A stretch of 51,284 nt of DNA from assembly GCA_964486935.1 (NCBI GenBank), contig CAZAPG010000055.1, positions 1 to 51,284 of the forward strand, written 5' to 3'. Shown in pieces: positions 16,345 to 24,379 of the stretch. The position numbers and the translations under genes were made by a program. Under the pieces are notes generated by a model. That model searched no databases and was not told the origin of the DNA. It saw only the letters and a program-made list of their open reading frames with translations. This DNA is from CAZAPG01 sp964486935 (lineage in GTDB: Bacteria > Chloroflexota > Anaerolineae > 4572-78 > J111). Every line of letters begins with the position of its first letter. The stretch's first letter is position 1.

Positions 16345-16373
16345 TTGCAGTTCTCTATCAGGTGGATTATAAT
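16345..16373 (+). promoter_or_regulatory. Promoter of the fused binding-protein / ABC operon
   Basis: TTGCAG (16345-16350), 17-bp spacer, TATAAT (16368-16373). Start of transcription is near 16380, giving a leader of about 109 nt that holds the short frame 16410-16472. Confidence 0.7.
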
Positions 16374-16409
16374 AGCCCTTGAATTGAGCAAACCATCACA
16401 AAGGAGGTG

Positions 16410-16472
16410 ATGTTGATAGGGCAGGGTTTATTTTTGTTGTCTTTAAACAAAGAAAAACTTAGTAAATCTTGA
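16410..16472 (+). CDS. Short leader reading frame upstream of the binding-protein gene
   Basis: A textbook ribosome-binding site AAGGAGGTGA (16401-16410) is followed by adjacent in-frame starts ATG (16410) and TTG (16413) and a frame of 19-20 codons ending in TGA at 16470-16472. The peptide begins MLIGQGLFLL and ends KEKLSKS. The ribosome-binding site of the next gene (GGAGGAG) starts 2 nt after this stop. Spacing favours TTG (5 nt) over ATG (2 nt). It may be a translated leader that controls ribosome access to the main gene, or simply a spurious site. No family was recognised. Confidence 0.4.
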   Translation: MLIGQGLFLLSLNKEKLSKS

Positions 16473-16488
16473 TGGAGGAGAAACAATT

Positions 16489-18648
16489 ATGATTAGACGA
16501 TCATTTGGGCTGTTGGCCCTTTTGACGGTAATGGCAATGTTGGTAGTGGCTTGCGGCGGCGCGGCAACGCCGGCGGCCCAACCCACCGAAGCGCCGGCCG
16601 CAACCCAGCCGCCGGCCACCGAAGAGGCTATGGCCGAAACTGAAGAGGCCATGCCCGCCGAAACCGAAGAGGCTATGGCCGAAGAAATGGTTCATCGCTA
16701 TGGCCAAATTACCGACGTAGGCGGCATTGATGATAAAGGCTTTAACCAGCTTGCCTGGAAAGGTATGCAAGACGCCGCCGCCGAGCTAGGCGTCGAAGTT
16801 CAATTTCTGGAAAGCCAGCAACAAACCGATTACGAAAAGAATATCAATGAATTTGTCAACCAGGGCTACAACGGGATTGTGACCGTTGGCTTTTTGCTGG
16901 CCGACGCCACCAAAGCAGCGTCCGAAGCCAACCCCGACATCCCCTTTGCTATTGTTGATTTCCCCAGCCAAACTGCCGGCGACATGGGGTTGCTCTTTGC
17001 CGTTGATGAACCATCGTTTATGGCCGGCTACCTGGCCGCCGGAATGACCGAAACCGGAACAGTTTGCACCTACGGCGGTATTAAAATTCCGCCAGTAGTG
17101 GCCTTTATGGTTGGTTTTGAACATGGCGTGATGTACTACAACGAGCAGAAAGGCACCGATGTACAGTTGCTTGGCTGGAAAACCGACGCAGCCGCCGAAG
17201 GCGGCGGTGATGGCTCCTTTACCGGCAACTTTGAAAGCCTGGATGATGGCCGCAGCTTTGCCGAAAACTTCTTCGACGAAGGCTGCGATATTATCTTCCC
17301 CGTGGCCGGCCCGGTGGGGCTTGGTTCCGCAGCAGCGGCCCAAGACCGTGGCTTTGCCGTGATTGGCGTGGACGCCGACCTGACCCAAACCAACCCCGAC
17401 GCCCAGGAAGTCTACATGACCAGCGTCCTCAAAAAGATTGACGTGGCCGTGGCTGAGGCCATTCGGCGGATGGAAACCGGCACCTTTGAAGGCGGCACCA
17501 ACTTTATCAGCACCACCGCCAATGGCGGTGTTGGCCTGGCCCCCTTCCATGATTGGGAAGACCGCGTGCCGCAAGAGTTACGCGATGAATTGGCCCAGGT
17601 AGAACAAGGCATCATTGATGGTAGCATCAAAACCGGCTGGCCGGTAAGCGCAGAAACCCCGGCCCCCGAAGATGAAGCTATGGAAGGCGAAGCGATGGCC
17701 CCCGCCCCCGGCGACCTTGGCAGCGCAGAAAACCCCATCAATGTGCTGTTTGTACCCTCGGTGGATGCCGGCGTGATTGTAAGCGGCGGCGAAGTTATGG
17801 CCCAGGCTCTAACCGAAGCTACCGGCCTTAACTTTAAAGTTGACGTACCCACCAGCTACGCCGCTACCATCGAGGCGATGTGCGCCTCGCCCGAAGATAC
17901 CATCGGCTTTATTCCGGCCCTTGGCTACGTGCTGGCCAACAACCGCTGTGGCGTTGAAGTTGGCGCAGCCGCGGTGCGCTTTGGTTTAAGCTGGTATACC
18001 ACCCAGTTTTTGGTTGCCCGCGATAGCGATATCCAGAGCATTGATGACCTGGCCGGCAAAAAATGGGCCGTGCCAGACCTTGGCTCTACCTCTGGCTATC
18101 TCTATCCTTCGGTCATGCTCACCGACGCTGGAATTGAACCTGGCGAAATTGTTGAAGCCGGCGGGCACGGCCAATCGGTGCTGGCGGTTTACAACGGCGA
18201 GGTCGATTTTTCTACCTCCTTCTTTAGCCCGCCGCTCACCGACCCCGCCTGGCAATTTGGCGATGACCCCGAACCTTATGATGTCAATGATGTAACGCTC
18301 AATGAAGAAGGTCGCTGCTTCTCAGGCGATGTGCGGGTGCTCGACGCCCGGTGCAGCGTGATGGAAACCGCGCCCGACGTATTTGCAAAAACCCGCATCC
18401 TGACCCTTAGCCAGCAAATTCCCAATGATACCATGAGCTTCTCGCCCGAATTCCCGGAAGAACTCAAAGGCAAAATTGTGGATGCGCTGGTTGAGTTTGC
18501 CGCCTCCGACGCCTGCGCCGAGTCCATCTGCTCCGACCAGTTCTACAACTGGAGCGGCCTGGAGCCGGTGGAAGACTCTTTCTACGACCCGGTGCGCCAA
18601 TTAATTGACGTACTGGGCTACACCGAGGAGGATGTCTTTGGCAACTAA
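16489..18648 (+). CDS. Lipoprotein fusing a PnrA/BMP nucleoside-binding domain to a PhnD-like phosphonate-binding domain
   Basis: 719 residues. A lipoprotein signal ends at LVVAC22. An acidic EEAM-rich linker follows. Residues ~68-390 form a BMP/PnrA domain: ITDVGGIDDKGFNQLAWKG, IVDF, GVDADLTQT and SVLKK match the family's purine-nucleoside pocket. After a second linker (~385-412), residues ~415-715 form a PhnD-like domain with S533-T-S-G (the phosphonate-contacting STS of PhnD) and H560 in GGHGQS. Binding proteins normally carry one such domain. The next genes are the matching partners of both: phnC/phnE, then a nucleoside-type ATPase and permeases. The protein is expected on the outer face of the membrane, lipid-anchored by Lgt. 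Ligands are inferred from residues only. The ribosome-binding site is GGAGGAG, 8 nt upstream. Confidence 0.9.
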   Translation: MIRRSFGLLALLTVMAMLVVACGGAATPAAQPTEAPAATQPPATEEAMAETEEAMPAETEEAMAEEMVHRYGQITDVGGIDDKGFNQLAWKGMQDAAAELGVEVQFLESQQQTDYEKNINEFVNQGYNGIVTVGFLLADATKAASEANPDIPFAIVDFPSQTAGDMGLLFAVDEPSFMAGYLAAGMTETGTVCTYGGIKIPPVVAFMVGFEHGVMYYNEQKGTDVQLLGWKTDAAAEGGGDGSFTGNFESLDDGRSFAENFFDEGCDIIFPVAGPVGLGSAAAAQDRGFAVIGVDADLTQTNPDAQEVYMTSVLKKIDVAVAEAIRRMETGTFEGGTNFISTTANGGVGLAPFHDWEDRVPQELRDELAQVEQGIIDGSIKTGWPVSAETPAPEDEAMEGEAMAPAPGDLGSAENPINVLFVPSVDAGVIVSGGEVMAQALTEATGLNFKVDVPTSYAATIEAMCASPEDTIGFIPALGYVLANNRCGVEVGAAAVRFGLSWYTTQFLVARDSDIQSIDDLAGKKWAVPDLGSTSGYLYPSVMLTDAGIEPGEIVEAGGHGQSVLAVYNGEVDFSTSFFSPPLTDPAWQFGDDPEPYDVNDVTLNEEGRCFSGDVRVLDARCSVMETAPDVFAKTRILTLSQQIPNDTMSFSPEFPEELKGKIVDALVEFAASDACAESICSDQFYNWSGLEPVEDSFYDPVRQLIDVLGYTEEDVFGN

Positions 18649-18686
18649 AGCCGGCAACACTGGCCTGGTGAATTTGCAATAGGAAT

Positions 18687-18724
18687 AAAAATGGGCAGGG
18701 GATTGATTTCTCCTGCCCATTTTT
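18687..18724 (+). terminator. Partial terminator between the binding-protein gene and phnC
   Basis: A 13-bp stem, AAAAATGGGCAGG (18687-18699) and CCTGCCCATTTTT (18712-18724), ends in a T-run. Because phnC follows without an obvious new promoter, it probably lets a fraction of transcripts through, so that binding protein exceeds transporter. Confidence 0.8.
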
Positions 18725-18818
18725 GCGCCAACCCGGAGCTTATCAATTGGCGATTGCAGATTAAAAAAACCTAATCTATAACCGCTAATTTGTAATTTCC
18801 AACAATGGAGGCGCTGTT

Positions 18819-19571
18819 TTGCTGGAGATAAAAAATCTGACCAAAACTTACGATAATAAAGTGCTGGCGCTGGATAAGGTAAGTTTTAGCGTTCCCAAGG
18901 GCCAGTTTTTAGCCATAATTGGCCTGAGCGGTTCGGGCAAATCAACGCTGCTGCGCTGCATTAACCGGTTAATTGAACCCACCGATGGCCAGGTGATTTG
19001 GAATGGCGCAGACGTAACCTTTGCCTCGCAAGATGAGTTGCGACGCATCCGGCGGCGAATCGGAATGATATTTCAACATTTTAATCTGGTGCTCCGCTCA
19101 TCGGTGTTGACCAACACCCTGTCGGGGCGGTTGGGGTATGTCAATCCAGCCTGGAGCCTGATTAACCGCTTTCCCGGCCACGATATCCAGCGAGCAAAAG
19201 AAAATTTGGCGCGGGTCGGCATTGCCGATAAAGCCTACGCCCGGGCCGATGAGTTGAGCGGCGGGCAGCAGCAACGGGTTGGCATTGCCCGCGCGCTCAT
19301 GCAAAACCCCGAAATTTTACTGGCCGATGAGCCGGTAGCCAGCTTAGACCCGGTTTTGGCTCACAGTATTATGAAAATTTTGAAAACGCTTAATCAGGAA
19401 GATGGTATTACCGTAATTTGCAGCCTCCATTTTTTAGACCTGGTGCAGCGTTACGCCGACCGGGCCATTGCGCTTAACGAAGGTAAACTGGTGTTTGATG
19501 GCCTGCCTCACGAAATTGACGATAATCGCTTCCGTGAAATTTACGGCCAGGAAGCCGAGCGGATAGGCTAA
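18819..19571 (+). CDS. phnC: PhnC-like phosphonate ABC transporter ATPase
   Basis: 250 residues, one ABC nucleotide-binding domain: Walker A GLSGSGKS (35-42), Q86, signature LSGGQ (146-150), Walker B ILLADE (166-171), and a switch histidine in CSLHFLDL. The insert between Q-loop and signature (NTLSGRLGYVNPAWSLINRFPGHD) is typical of PhnC. Start is TTG with GGAGG 7 nt upstream. It should energise the PhnE-like permease encoded 14 nt downstream, using the PhnD domain of the fused lipoprotein. Confidence 0.9.
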   Translation: MLEIKNLTKTYDNKVLALDKVSFSVPKGQFLAIIGLSGSGKSTLLRCINRLIEPTDGQVIWNGADVTFASQDELRRIRRRIGMIFQHFNLVLRSSVLTNTLSGRLGYVNPAWSLINRFPGHDIQRAKENLARVGIADKAYARADELSGGQQQRVGIARALMQNPEILLADEPVASLDPVLAHSIMKILKTLNQEDGITVICSLHFLDLVQRYADRAIALNEGKLVFDGLPHEIDDNRFREIYGQEAERIG

Positions 19572-19585
19572 AGCGAGGAGTAACT

Positions 19586-21433
19586 ATGCAGAACAATAAA
19601 GATAGCTCCAGGTTTCGTTTTTTTAGGACATTTTTAATTGTGGTGGTTATTGTTGTGGTTTACGCCTATGGTTTTCAGGTAACGGATATTAATCTGGAAG
19701 AACCCAAAGAACCAAGACGCCAGCAACAGTTAACCAACGTTATCCGCGCTCTGGCCCGGCCCGACCTGTTTGTGTTTGAAACCGACCGGATAGAGATAAA
19801 CAGGGCCATTTATGTGCCCTGCCCCGCCGGCAGCTATACCTTGCCGGATTTGAGCCAGGCCGGCGAACCAGCGGTGGCGCTCTCCAGCGATTGCGCCGAA
19901 CCGGGCAGCGAGATAACCATTACCGGCAGCGGGTTTGAAGCCGGCGATACGGCTTTGATATTTTTTGTGCCCTACAAAGAAGATGTCAGCCAGGAAGTTC
20001 AACTCCCCCTGTCTAACAGGCCGCTGGCAGTTGATAGACAGGGCAATTTTGAAACTACCGTTACTGTTAGAAAAGACCGCACTTCCGAGAACCCTCAACA
20101 AGTTCGGGTGGTGGTTAATCGGGCTGAGGGTCTGCCCGCGCCCAGTGAAGCGGTTTACGATACGGTTGAAAAAATCATCGAAACAGTCTTTTTGGCGTTA
20201 ATTGCGACAACCCTGGGCACGGCGCTGTCAATACCGGTAAGTTTTTTGGCCGCCAGAAATCTGATGATTCAAGTGACAACCCTGTTTGGAAGTTTGGTTA
20301 CGCTGGCTGTGGTTGCTCCGCTGGGCTGGTATTTAGGCGCGTGGTTATATGGCGCAATTGGCGGCTGGGGCGCTAATCTTATTGTGGGTAATCAAACGGC
20401 CGCAGCGGCAGCATTGCTGCTGATGCCTGCTGTATTGCTGTCAACGGCGCAGGCTCTGGCCAGCCGGGATGGCGGGATGCAGGGAGTCAACACTATAAAA
20501 AGTTATGGCCTGGGCATATTAACAGCCCTGGCCGTTGCCCTGGTTTTAGGGTTGGTGGCCGGAGTTGGCCAGTCGGCGGGGTTGGTTTTAAAGAGTGTTT
20601 TGGGACCCTTTGGCTTTTTGGGCCACTTTCTGTTTGTAATATCCGATAGCCTGGTTGTATTTTTGCCGGTAATTGGCGGTTTGGCCGGCGCATTTGCGTT
20701 TGTCTCGCTGGCCGGCGCTTACTCGGAAAATCTTTTGCGCCGCATTGGCGGGTCAATTTCTGGCAAAATTTATACGGTTGTTATGTCTGTTCTGGCCGGC
20801 ATCGTGCTGGCTGGACTCCCGGCGATGTTGATAACCTGGCTGTATGAACTAACAAACCCCTGGTTTAGTATTTGGTTGCCGGCCATAATTGGCGGCGTGG
20901 TAATGGGAGTGATTGGCCTGGTTGTTGCCGCCGACCGGGCTATGGCTACCGGTATGATTATTTACTACACAACCCGAACCGTGCTGAACGTGCTGCGGGC
21001 CATTGAACCGCTGATTATGGCTATTGTGTTTGTGGTTTGGGTAGGTATTGGCCCGTTTGCCGGCGTGCTGGCCCTTACCCTGCACACTATTGCCGCGTTG
21101 GGCAAATTGTACTCTGAGCAGGTTGAAAATATTTCTCAGGGGCCAATTGAAGCGGTAACGGCTACCGGCGCCAATCGACTGCAAACCGTCATTTATGCGG
21201 TCATCCCCCAAATTGTGCCGCCTTACATTGCTTTTACCATTTACCGGTGGGATATTAACGTGCGGATGTCTACCATTATCGGTTTTGCCGGCGGCGGCGG
21301 AATTGGCTTTTTACTGCAACAGAACCTCAACCTGCTCAAGTATCGACAGGCTGCCGTGCAAATGATTGCTATTGCCATTGTGGTGGCCTCGCTGGATTAC
21401 ATCAGCGCCAAAATCCGTGAGCGGATAATTTAA
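19586..21433 (+). CDS. phnE: Enlarged PhnE-like phosphonate ABC permease
   Basis: 615 residues, about twice the usual PhnE. One N-terminal TM (about 12-29) is followed by an extracytoplasmic segment. Residues about 93-180 in it read like an Ig/IPT-type beta domain (CAEPGSEITITGSGFEAGD). The permease proper begins near 195 (ETVFLALIATTLGTALSIPVSFLAARN) and ends with the PhnE coupling motif (IEAVTATGANRLQTVIYAVIPQ) and RWDINVRMSTIIGFAGGGGIG. Between these lies an insert of roughly 220 residues with about six further hydrophobic segments. The extra domain might dock the large fused binding protein; that is inference. AGGAG precedes the ATG. Confidence 0.88.
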   Translation: MQNNKDSSRFRFFRTFLIVVVIVVVYAYGFQVTDINLEEPKEPRRQQQLTNVIRALARPDLFVFETDRIEINRAIYVPCPAGSYTLPDLSQAGEPAVALSSDCAEPGSEITITGSGFEAGDTALIFFVPYKEDVSQEVQLPLSNRPLAVDRQGNFETTVTVRKDRTSENPQQVRVVVNRAEGLPAPSEAVYDTVEKIIETVFLALIATTLGTALSIPVSFLAARNLMIQVTTLFGSLVTLAVVAPLGWYLGAWLYGAIGGWGANLIVGNQTAAAAALLLMPAVLLSTAQALASRDGGMQGVNTIKSYGLGILTALAVALVLGLVAGVGQSAGLVLKSVLGPFGFLGHFLFVISDSLVVFLPVIGGLAGAFAFVSLAGAYSENLLRRIGGSISGKIYTVVMSVLAGIVLAGLPAMLITWLYELTNPWFSIWLPAIIGGVVMGVIGLVVAADRAMATGMIIYYTTRTVLNVLRAIEPLIMAIVFVVWVGIGPFAGVLALTLHTIAALGKLYSEQVENISQGPIEAVTATGANRLQTVIYAVIPQIVPPYIAFTIYRWDINVRMSTIIGFAGGGGIGFLLQQNLNLLKYRQAAVQMIAIAIVVASLDYISAKIRERII

Positions 21434-21444
21434 GCCGCGTGTAT

Positions 21445-21539
21445 CTTCTCAAAAAATAGAGGCGAGGCAACTCGGAAGATGGATTATTTACGCTCAAAAC
21501 ATCAATCCAAGCCCCTGCCAACCCCGAATTATTGAGATG
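21445..21539. repeat. Structured repeat family 2, copy B (95 bp)
   Basis: Shares the outer arms of copy A: GTATCTTCTCAAAAA at the left and ACCCCGAATTATTGAGA at the right. The interior is different and longer. It begins 12 nt after the phnE stop, so the two copies bracket the fused binding protein, phnC and phnE. Confidence 0.7.
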
Positions 21540-21584
21540 ATATAGCCGCGTTAAATTGTTATATAGACGTAATGTTTCAACCTG

Positions 21585-21593
21585 TGCTATAAT
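21585..21593 (+). promoter_or_regulatory. Extended -10 promoter for the nucleoside-ABC genes
   Basis: TGC then TATAAT (21588-21593), with no obvious -35. Transcription would start near 21600, about 23 nt before the ATPase gene, giving the second half of the locus its own expression. Confidence 0.6.
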
Positions 21594-21622
21594 AGCCCAA
21601 ATTTTTTAGCGAGGTTATTCAA

Positions 21623-23197
21623 ATGCCCCCAGTTTTAGAACTTCGTGGAATCACCAAGCAATTTCCCGGTGTGTTGGCCAACGATGATATTAATCTGACT
21701 CTTGAAAAGGGCGAGATTCATGCCCTGCTGGGCGAGAATGGCGCCGGCAAAACCACCCTGATGAATATCCTCTACGGGTTGTACAAGCCAACCAGGGGCG
21801 AAATTTTTATCAACGGCCAAAAAATAGAAATTCACAGCCCCACCGATGCCATTAAACAGGGTATTGGCATGGTGCATCAGCACTTTATGTTGGTGCCGGT
21901 GCTGACCGTTACCGAAAATGTAATGTTGGGCGAAGAGTCTATTCAGGGAGGCGTATTTCTTAACCGTAAGGCCGTAGCCAATCGAATCCGCGAAATTTCC
22001 AAACAGTATGGGCTGCACGTAGACCCCGACGCCTATATTAAAGATTTGCCCGTAGGTATTCAGCAGCGGGTAGAAATAATTAAAGTTCTGTATCGACACG
22101 CCAATGTTTTAATTTTAGATGAGCCAACCGCCGTGCTCACCCCGCAAGAGGTTGAAGAACTGTTTGGCATTATCAAATCACTGGTGGCGCAGGGCGTGTC
22201 GTTAATATTTATTACCCACAAGCTCAAAGAAGTGTTGGCCGTGGCCGACCGCATTACCGTTATCAGGCGCGGAAAAACCGTTGGCACCACCACTCCGGCC
22301 AAAACCGGCGAGCAGGCGCTGGCCGAAATGATGGTGGGCCGGGCGGTTGAGCTAAAAGTGCAAAAACAAAAAGCCCAACCGGGCCAGCCGGTGCTGGCGG
22401 TTAACGGCCTTTTTGTAAAAAATGATCGCGGCCAGGTGGCCGTTAATGGCGTGTCGTTTGAGGTGAAGGCCGGCGAGATAGTGGGCGTTGCCGGCGTGCA
22501 GGGCAACGGGCAAACCGAACTGGTTGAGGCGCTGACCGGGCTGCGCCACGTGGAAACCGGCGCTATAAAAATTGCCGGCCAGGATGTTACCAATACCTCG
22601 CCGCGCAAAATTACAGAATTGGGCGTGGCTCACGTTCCCGAAGACCGCCAGCAAGATGGATTGGTCTTAAGCTTTCCCGTAAAAGATAATATGATGCTAA
22701 ACACCTACTATAACACCTTTGCCAAAGGCATTGTTATTGATGAAGACAAGGTTGATAAAGTTGCGGCTCAATGGGTTAAAGATTTTGACGTGCGCACGCC
22801 CAGCATCAATGTGCCGGCGGCCACCCTCTCCGGCGGCAACCAGCAAAAAGTAATTGTCGCCCGAGAATTTTCGCGCCCTATCAAACTGCTTATTGCCGCC
22901 CAACCCACTCGCGGCCTCGATGTTGGCTCCATCGAATACATTCACGGACGCATTATCGAAAAACGAGATGAAGGCGCCGCCGTACTGGTAGTCTCAACCG
23001 AGCTTGACGAAATCAGGGCGTTAAGCGACCGCATTGCAGTTATGTTCGAAGGCAGAATTGTTGACATTTTGCCGGCCACCCATGTAACTAAAGAGCAATT
23101 GGGCCTGCTAATGGCCGGCGCTCGGCCCGACGAGTTGGCCTTTGATGTTGAAACCGCCCAACCGGCAGAAATCGACGAAGTAGAAGCGGTTCTGTAA
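21623..23197 (+). CDS. Two-domain nucleoside ABC transporter ATPase (NupO/RbsA-like)
   Basis: 524 residues with two nucleotide-binding domains. Domain 1 has Walker A GENGAGKT (37-44), a degenerate signature LPVGIQQRVEI and Walker B LILDEPTAVLTP. Domain 2 has a degenerate P-loop GVQGNGQTEL, signature LSGGNQQKVIVAREF and a Walker B replaced by LLIAAQPTRGLDVGS. This pattern is normal for ATPases of BMP/PnrA-type nucleoside importers and sugar importers. It would drive the two permeases encoded at 24380-26980, with the N-terminal domain of the fused lipoprotein as binding protein. The gene order of ATPase, hydrolase, permease, permease suggests one transcript. Confidence 0.92.
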   Translation: MPPVLELRGITKQFPGVLANDDINLTLEKGEIHALLGENGAGKTTLMNILYGLYKPTRGEIFINGQKIEIHSPTDAIKQGIGMVHQHFMLVPVLTVTENVMLGEESIQGGVFLNRKAVANRIREISKQYGLHVDPDAYIKDLPVGIQQRVEIIKVLYRHANVLILDEPTAVLTPQEVEELFGIIKSLVAQGVSLIFITHKLKEVLAVADRITVIRRGKTVGTTTPAKTGEQALAEMMVGRAVELKVQKQKAQPGQPVLAVNGLFVKNDRGQVAVNGVSFEVKAGEIVGVAGVQGNGQTELVEALTGLRHVETGAIKIAGQDVTNTSPRKITELGVAHVPEDRQQDGLVLSFPVKDNMMLNTYYNTFAKGIVIDEDKVDKVAAQWVKDFDVRTPSINVPAATLSGGNQQKVIVAREFSRPIKLLIAAQPTRGLDVGSIEYIHGRIIEKRDEGAAVLVVSTELDEIRALSDRIAVMFEGRIVDILPATHVTKEQLGLLMAGARPDELAFDVETAQPAEIDEVEAVL

Positions 23198-23231
23198 TAA
23201 ACCCGCAAATTCAACCAACTGCGGAGGATGC

Positions 23232-24179
23232 GTGTCTCACTTGCCCAAAAAACGAACCGTTCTGTTTGACCACGACGGCGGCATCGACGACCTGCTCTCG
23301 TTGATGATGCTGCTGGCAATGCCTCATATAGAACTGGCCGGGGTGGTGGTTACGCCCGCCGATTGTTTTTTGCGGCCCGCCGTGTCAGCCTCGCTTAAAG
23401 TGCTGCGCTTTTTTGAGCAGCCGGATATTGAAGTGAGCCAGGGCGCCTTGCACGGCGTCAACCCCTTTCCCCGAGAGTGGCGCAAGCACGCCTACACCGT
23501 TGACGCTCTCCCCATTCTCAATGAGCCGGACGCCCCCCTGCCATCGCCTGTTGATGAGCCGGGACACCAATTTATTATCCGCAAACTTGAGCAGGCTAAC
23601 GAACCCTTAACCGTACTAATTACCGGGCCGGTTTCAAATTTGGCGGCGGCGCTGACGGGCCGGCCGCAACTGGCCGCCAACATCGAAGAGGTTGTTTGGA
23701 TGGGCGGCGCTTTGCGGGTAAACGGCAACGTGCGAGATTACGAGCACAACGGCAGCGCCGAGTGGAACGCTTATTGGGACCCGCCCTCAACCTACCAACT
23801 GTGGCAATCTGACGCGCCGATTACGCTCTTCTCGCTGGATGCCACCGATAATGTGCCCGTTACCATGAATTTTCTGCATCGCCTGGCCAAACAGCGGCGC
23901 TATCCCCTGTCGGACCTGGCCGGACAGTGTTGGGCAATTACCGTGGGCGTTATCCCCGCTTATGAATATGTTTATCATATGTGGGACACCCTGACTACCG
24001 GCTATTTGGGCGCTCCCCAATATATTAGCCTGAGACAAGCCCGCACCGAAGTTGTCCCCTATGGGCCGGGGGCGGGCCGCACCCAGGAAGTTGCCGAGGG
24101 AGGAAAAATAATCCGGGCCGCAGACCGGGTTGAGGTTGACGGATTTTTAGATTACATATTGGAATTATTCAAGCGTTAA
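23232..24179 (+). CDS. Nucleoside hydrolase (inosine-uridine-preferring type)
   Basis: 315 residues. The calcium-binding signature is DHDGGIDD (D13, D15, D19, D20), followed by a conserved core (ITGPVSNLAAAL, VVWMGGAL, and NAYWDPPSTYQLW for the substrate side). The family splits nucleosides into base and ribose. It is probably cytoplasmic, as no signal peptide is seen. Start is GTG behind GCGGAGG; an overlapping ATG is out of frame. Its place inside the importer operon makes immediate cleavage of the imported nucleoside likely. Base preference is unknown. Confidence 0.92.
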   Translation: MSHLPKKRTVLFDHDGGIDDLLSLMMLLAMPHIELAGVVVTPADCFLRPAVSASLKVLRFFEQPDIEVSQGALHGVNPFPREWRKHAYTVDALPILNEPDAPLPSPVDEPGHQFIIRKLEQANEPLTVLITGPVSNLAAALTGRPQLAANIEEVVWMGGALRVNGNVRDYEHNGSAEWNAYWDPPSTYQLWQSDAPITLFSLDATDNVPVTMNFLHRLAKQRRYPLSDLAGQCWAITVGVIPAYEYVYHMWDTLTTGYLGAPQYISLRQARTEVVPYGPGAGRTQEVAEGGKIIRAADRVEVDGFLDYILELFKR

Positions 24180-24275
24180 AATGTTCACAAAAAAGAGCTT
24201 GAAACCCGATTAAAAGAAATTTTGCCCGATGATGATATTCAGAAACATGGTCTTTTGAATAAGGAACAAGCCTGA
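24180..24275 (+). pseudogene. Relic of a gene 3' end (possibly a nucleotidyltransferase of a toxin-antitoxin pair)
   Basis: An open frame with no start reads ...HKKELETRLKEILPDDD... to NKEQA and stops at 24273-24275, one base before the next relic's ATG. The tight stop/start pair and helical, charged sequence look like the tail of a small MntA-type nucleotidyltransferase gene in front of its partner. The similarity is from memory and weak. It interrupts the nucleoside operon and has no ribosome-binding site. Confidence 0.3.
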
Positions 24276-24368
24276 ATGGCGAATCCAATTAAGGTTGAGA
24301 CCCTGATACAAAACTTGCGAGAGTATGAACGATTTGTCCGGTTAATCCTTGATTATATCCAAACGTAA
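24276..24368 (+). pseudogene. Truncated 30-codon frame, HepT-like N-terminus
   Basis: Starts with ATG directly after the stop of the preceding relic and reads MANPIKVETLIQNLREYERF and ten more residues before a stop at 24366-24368. HepT/DUF86 proteins begin with a similar helix but are over 100 residues long. If real, this is a decayed toxin-antitoxin remnant between nucleoside hydrolase and permease. It could also be a functional small protein; only the sequence layout supports either reading. Confidence 0.3.
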
Positions 24369-24379
24369 AGGTGGATTAT

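Larger units (their letters stand above)
16084..16488. other. Divergent regulatory region between pfkB and the fused binding-protein gene
   Basis: This ~405-bp gap contains, in order, the pfkB promoter (minus), an isolated extended -10 TGGCATAAT at 16203-16211 (+), repeat family 2 copy A (16219-16289), the main + promoter (16345-16373) and a short leader frame (16410-16472). It looks like the control region for both directions. Confidence 0.6.

Noticed and set aside
16219..21539. Insertion sequence flanked by the family 2 repeats
   Set aside because: No transposase lies between or beside them and the enclosed genes form a functional transporter set; kept as a repeat observation only.
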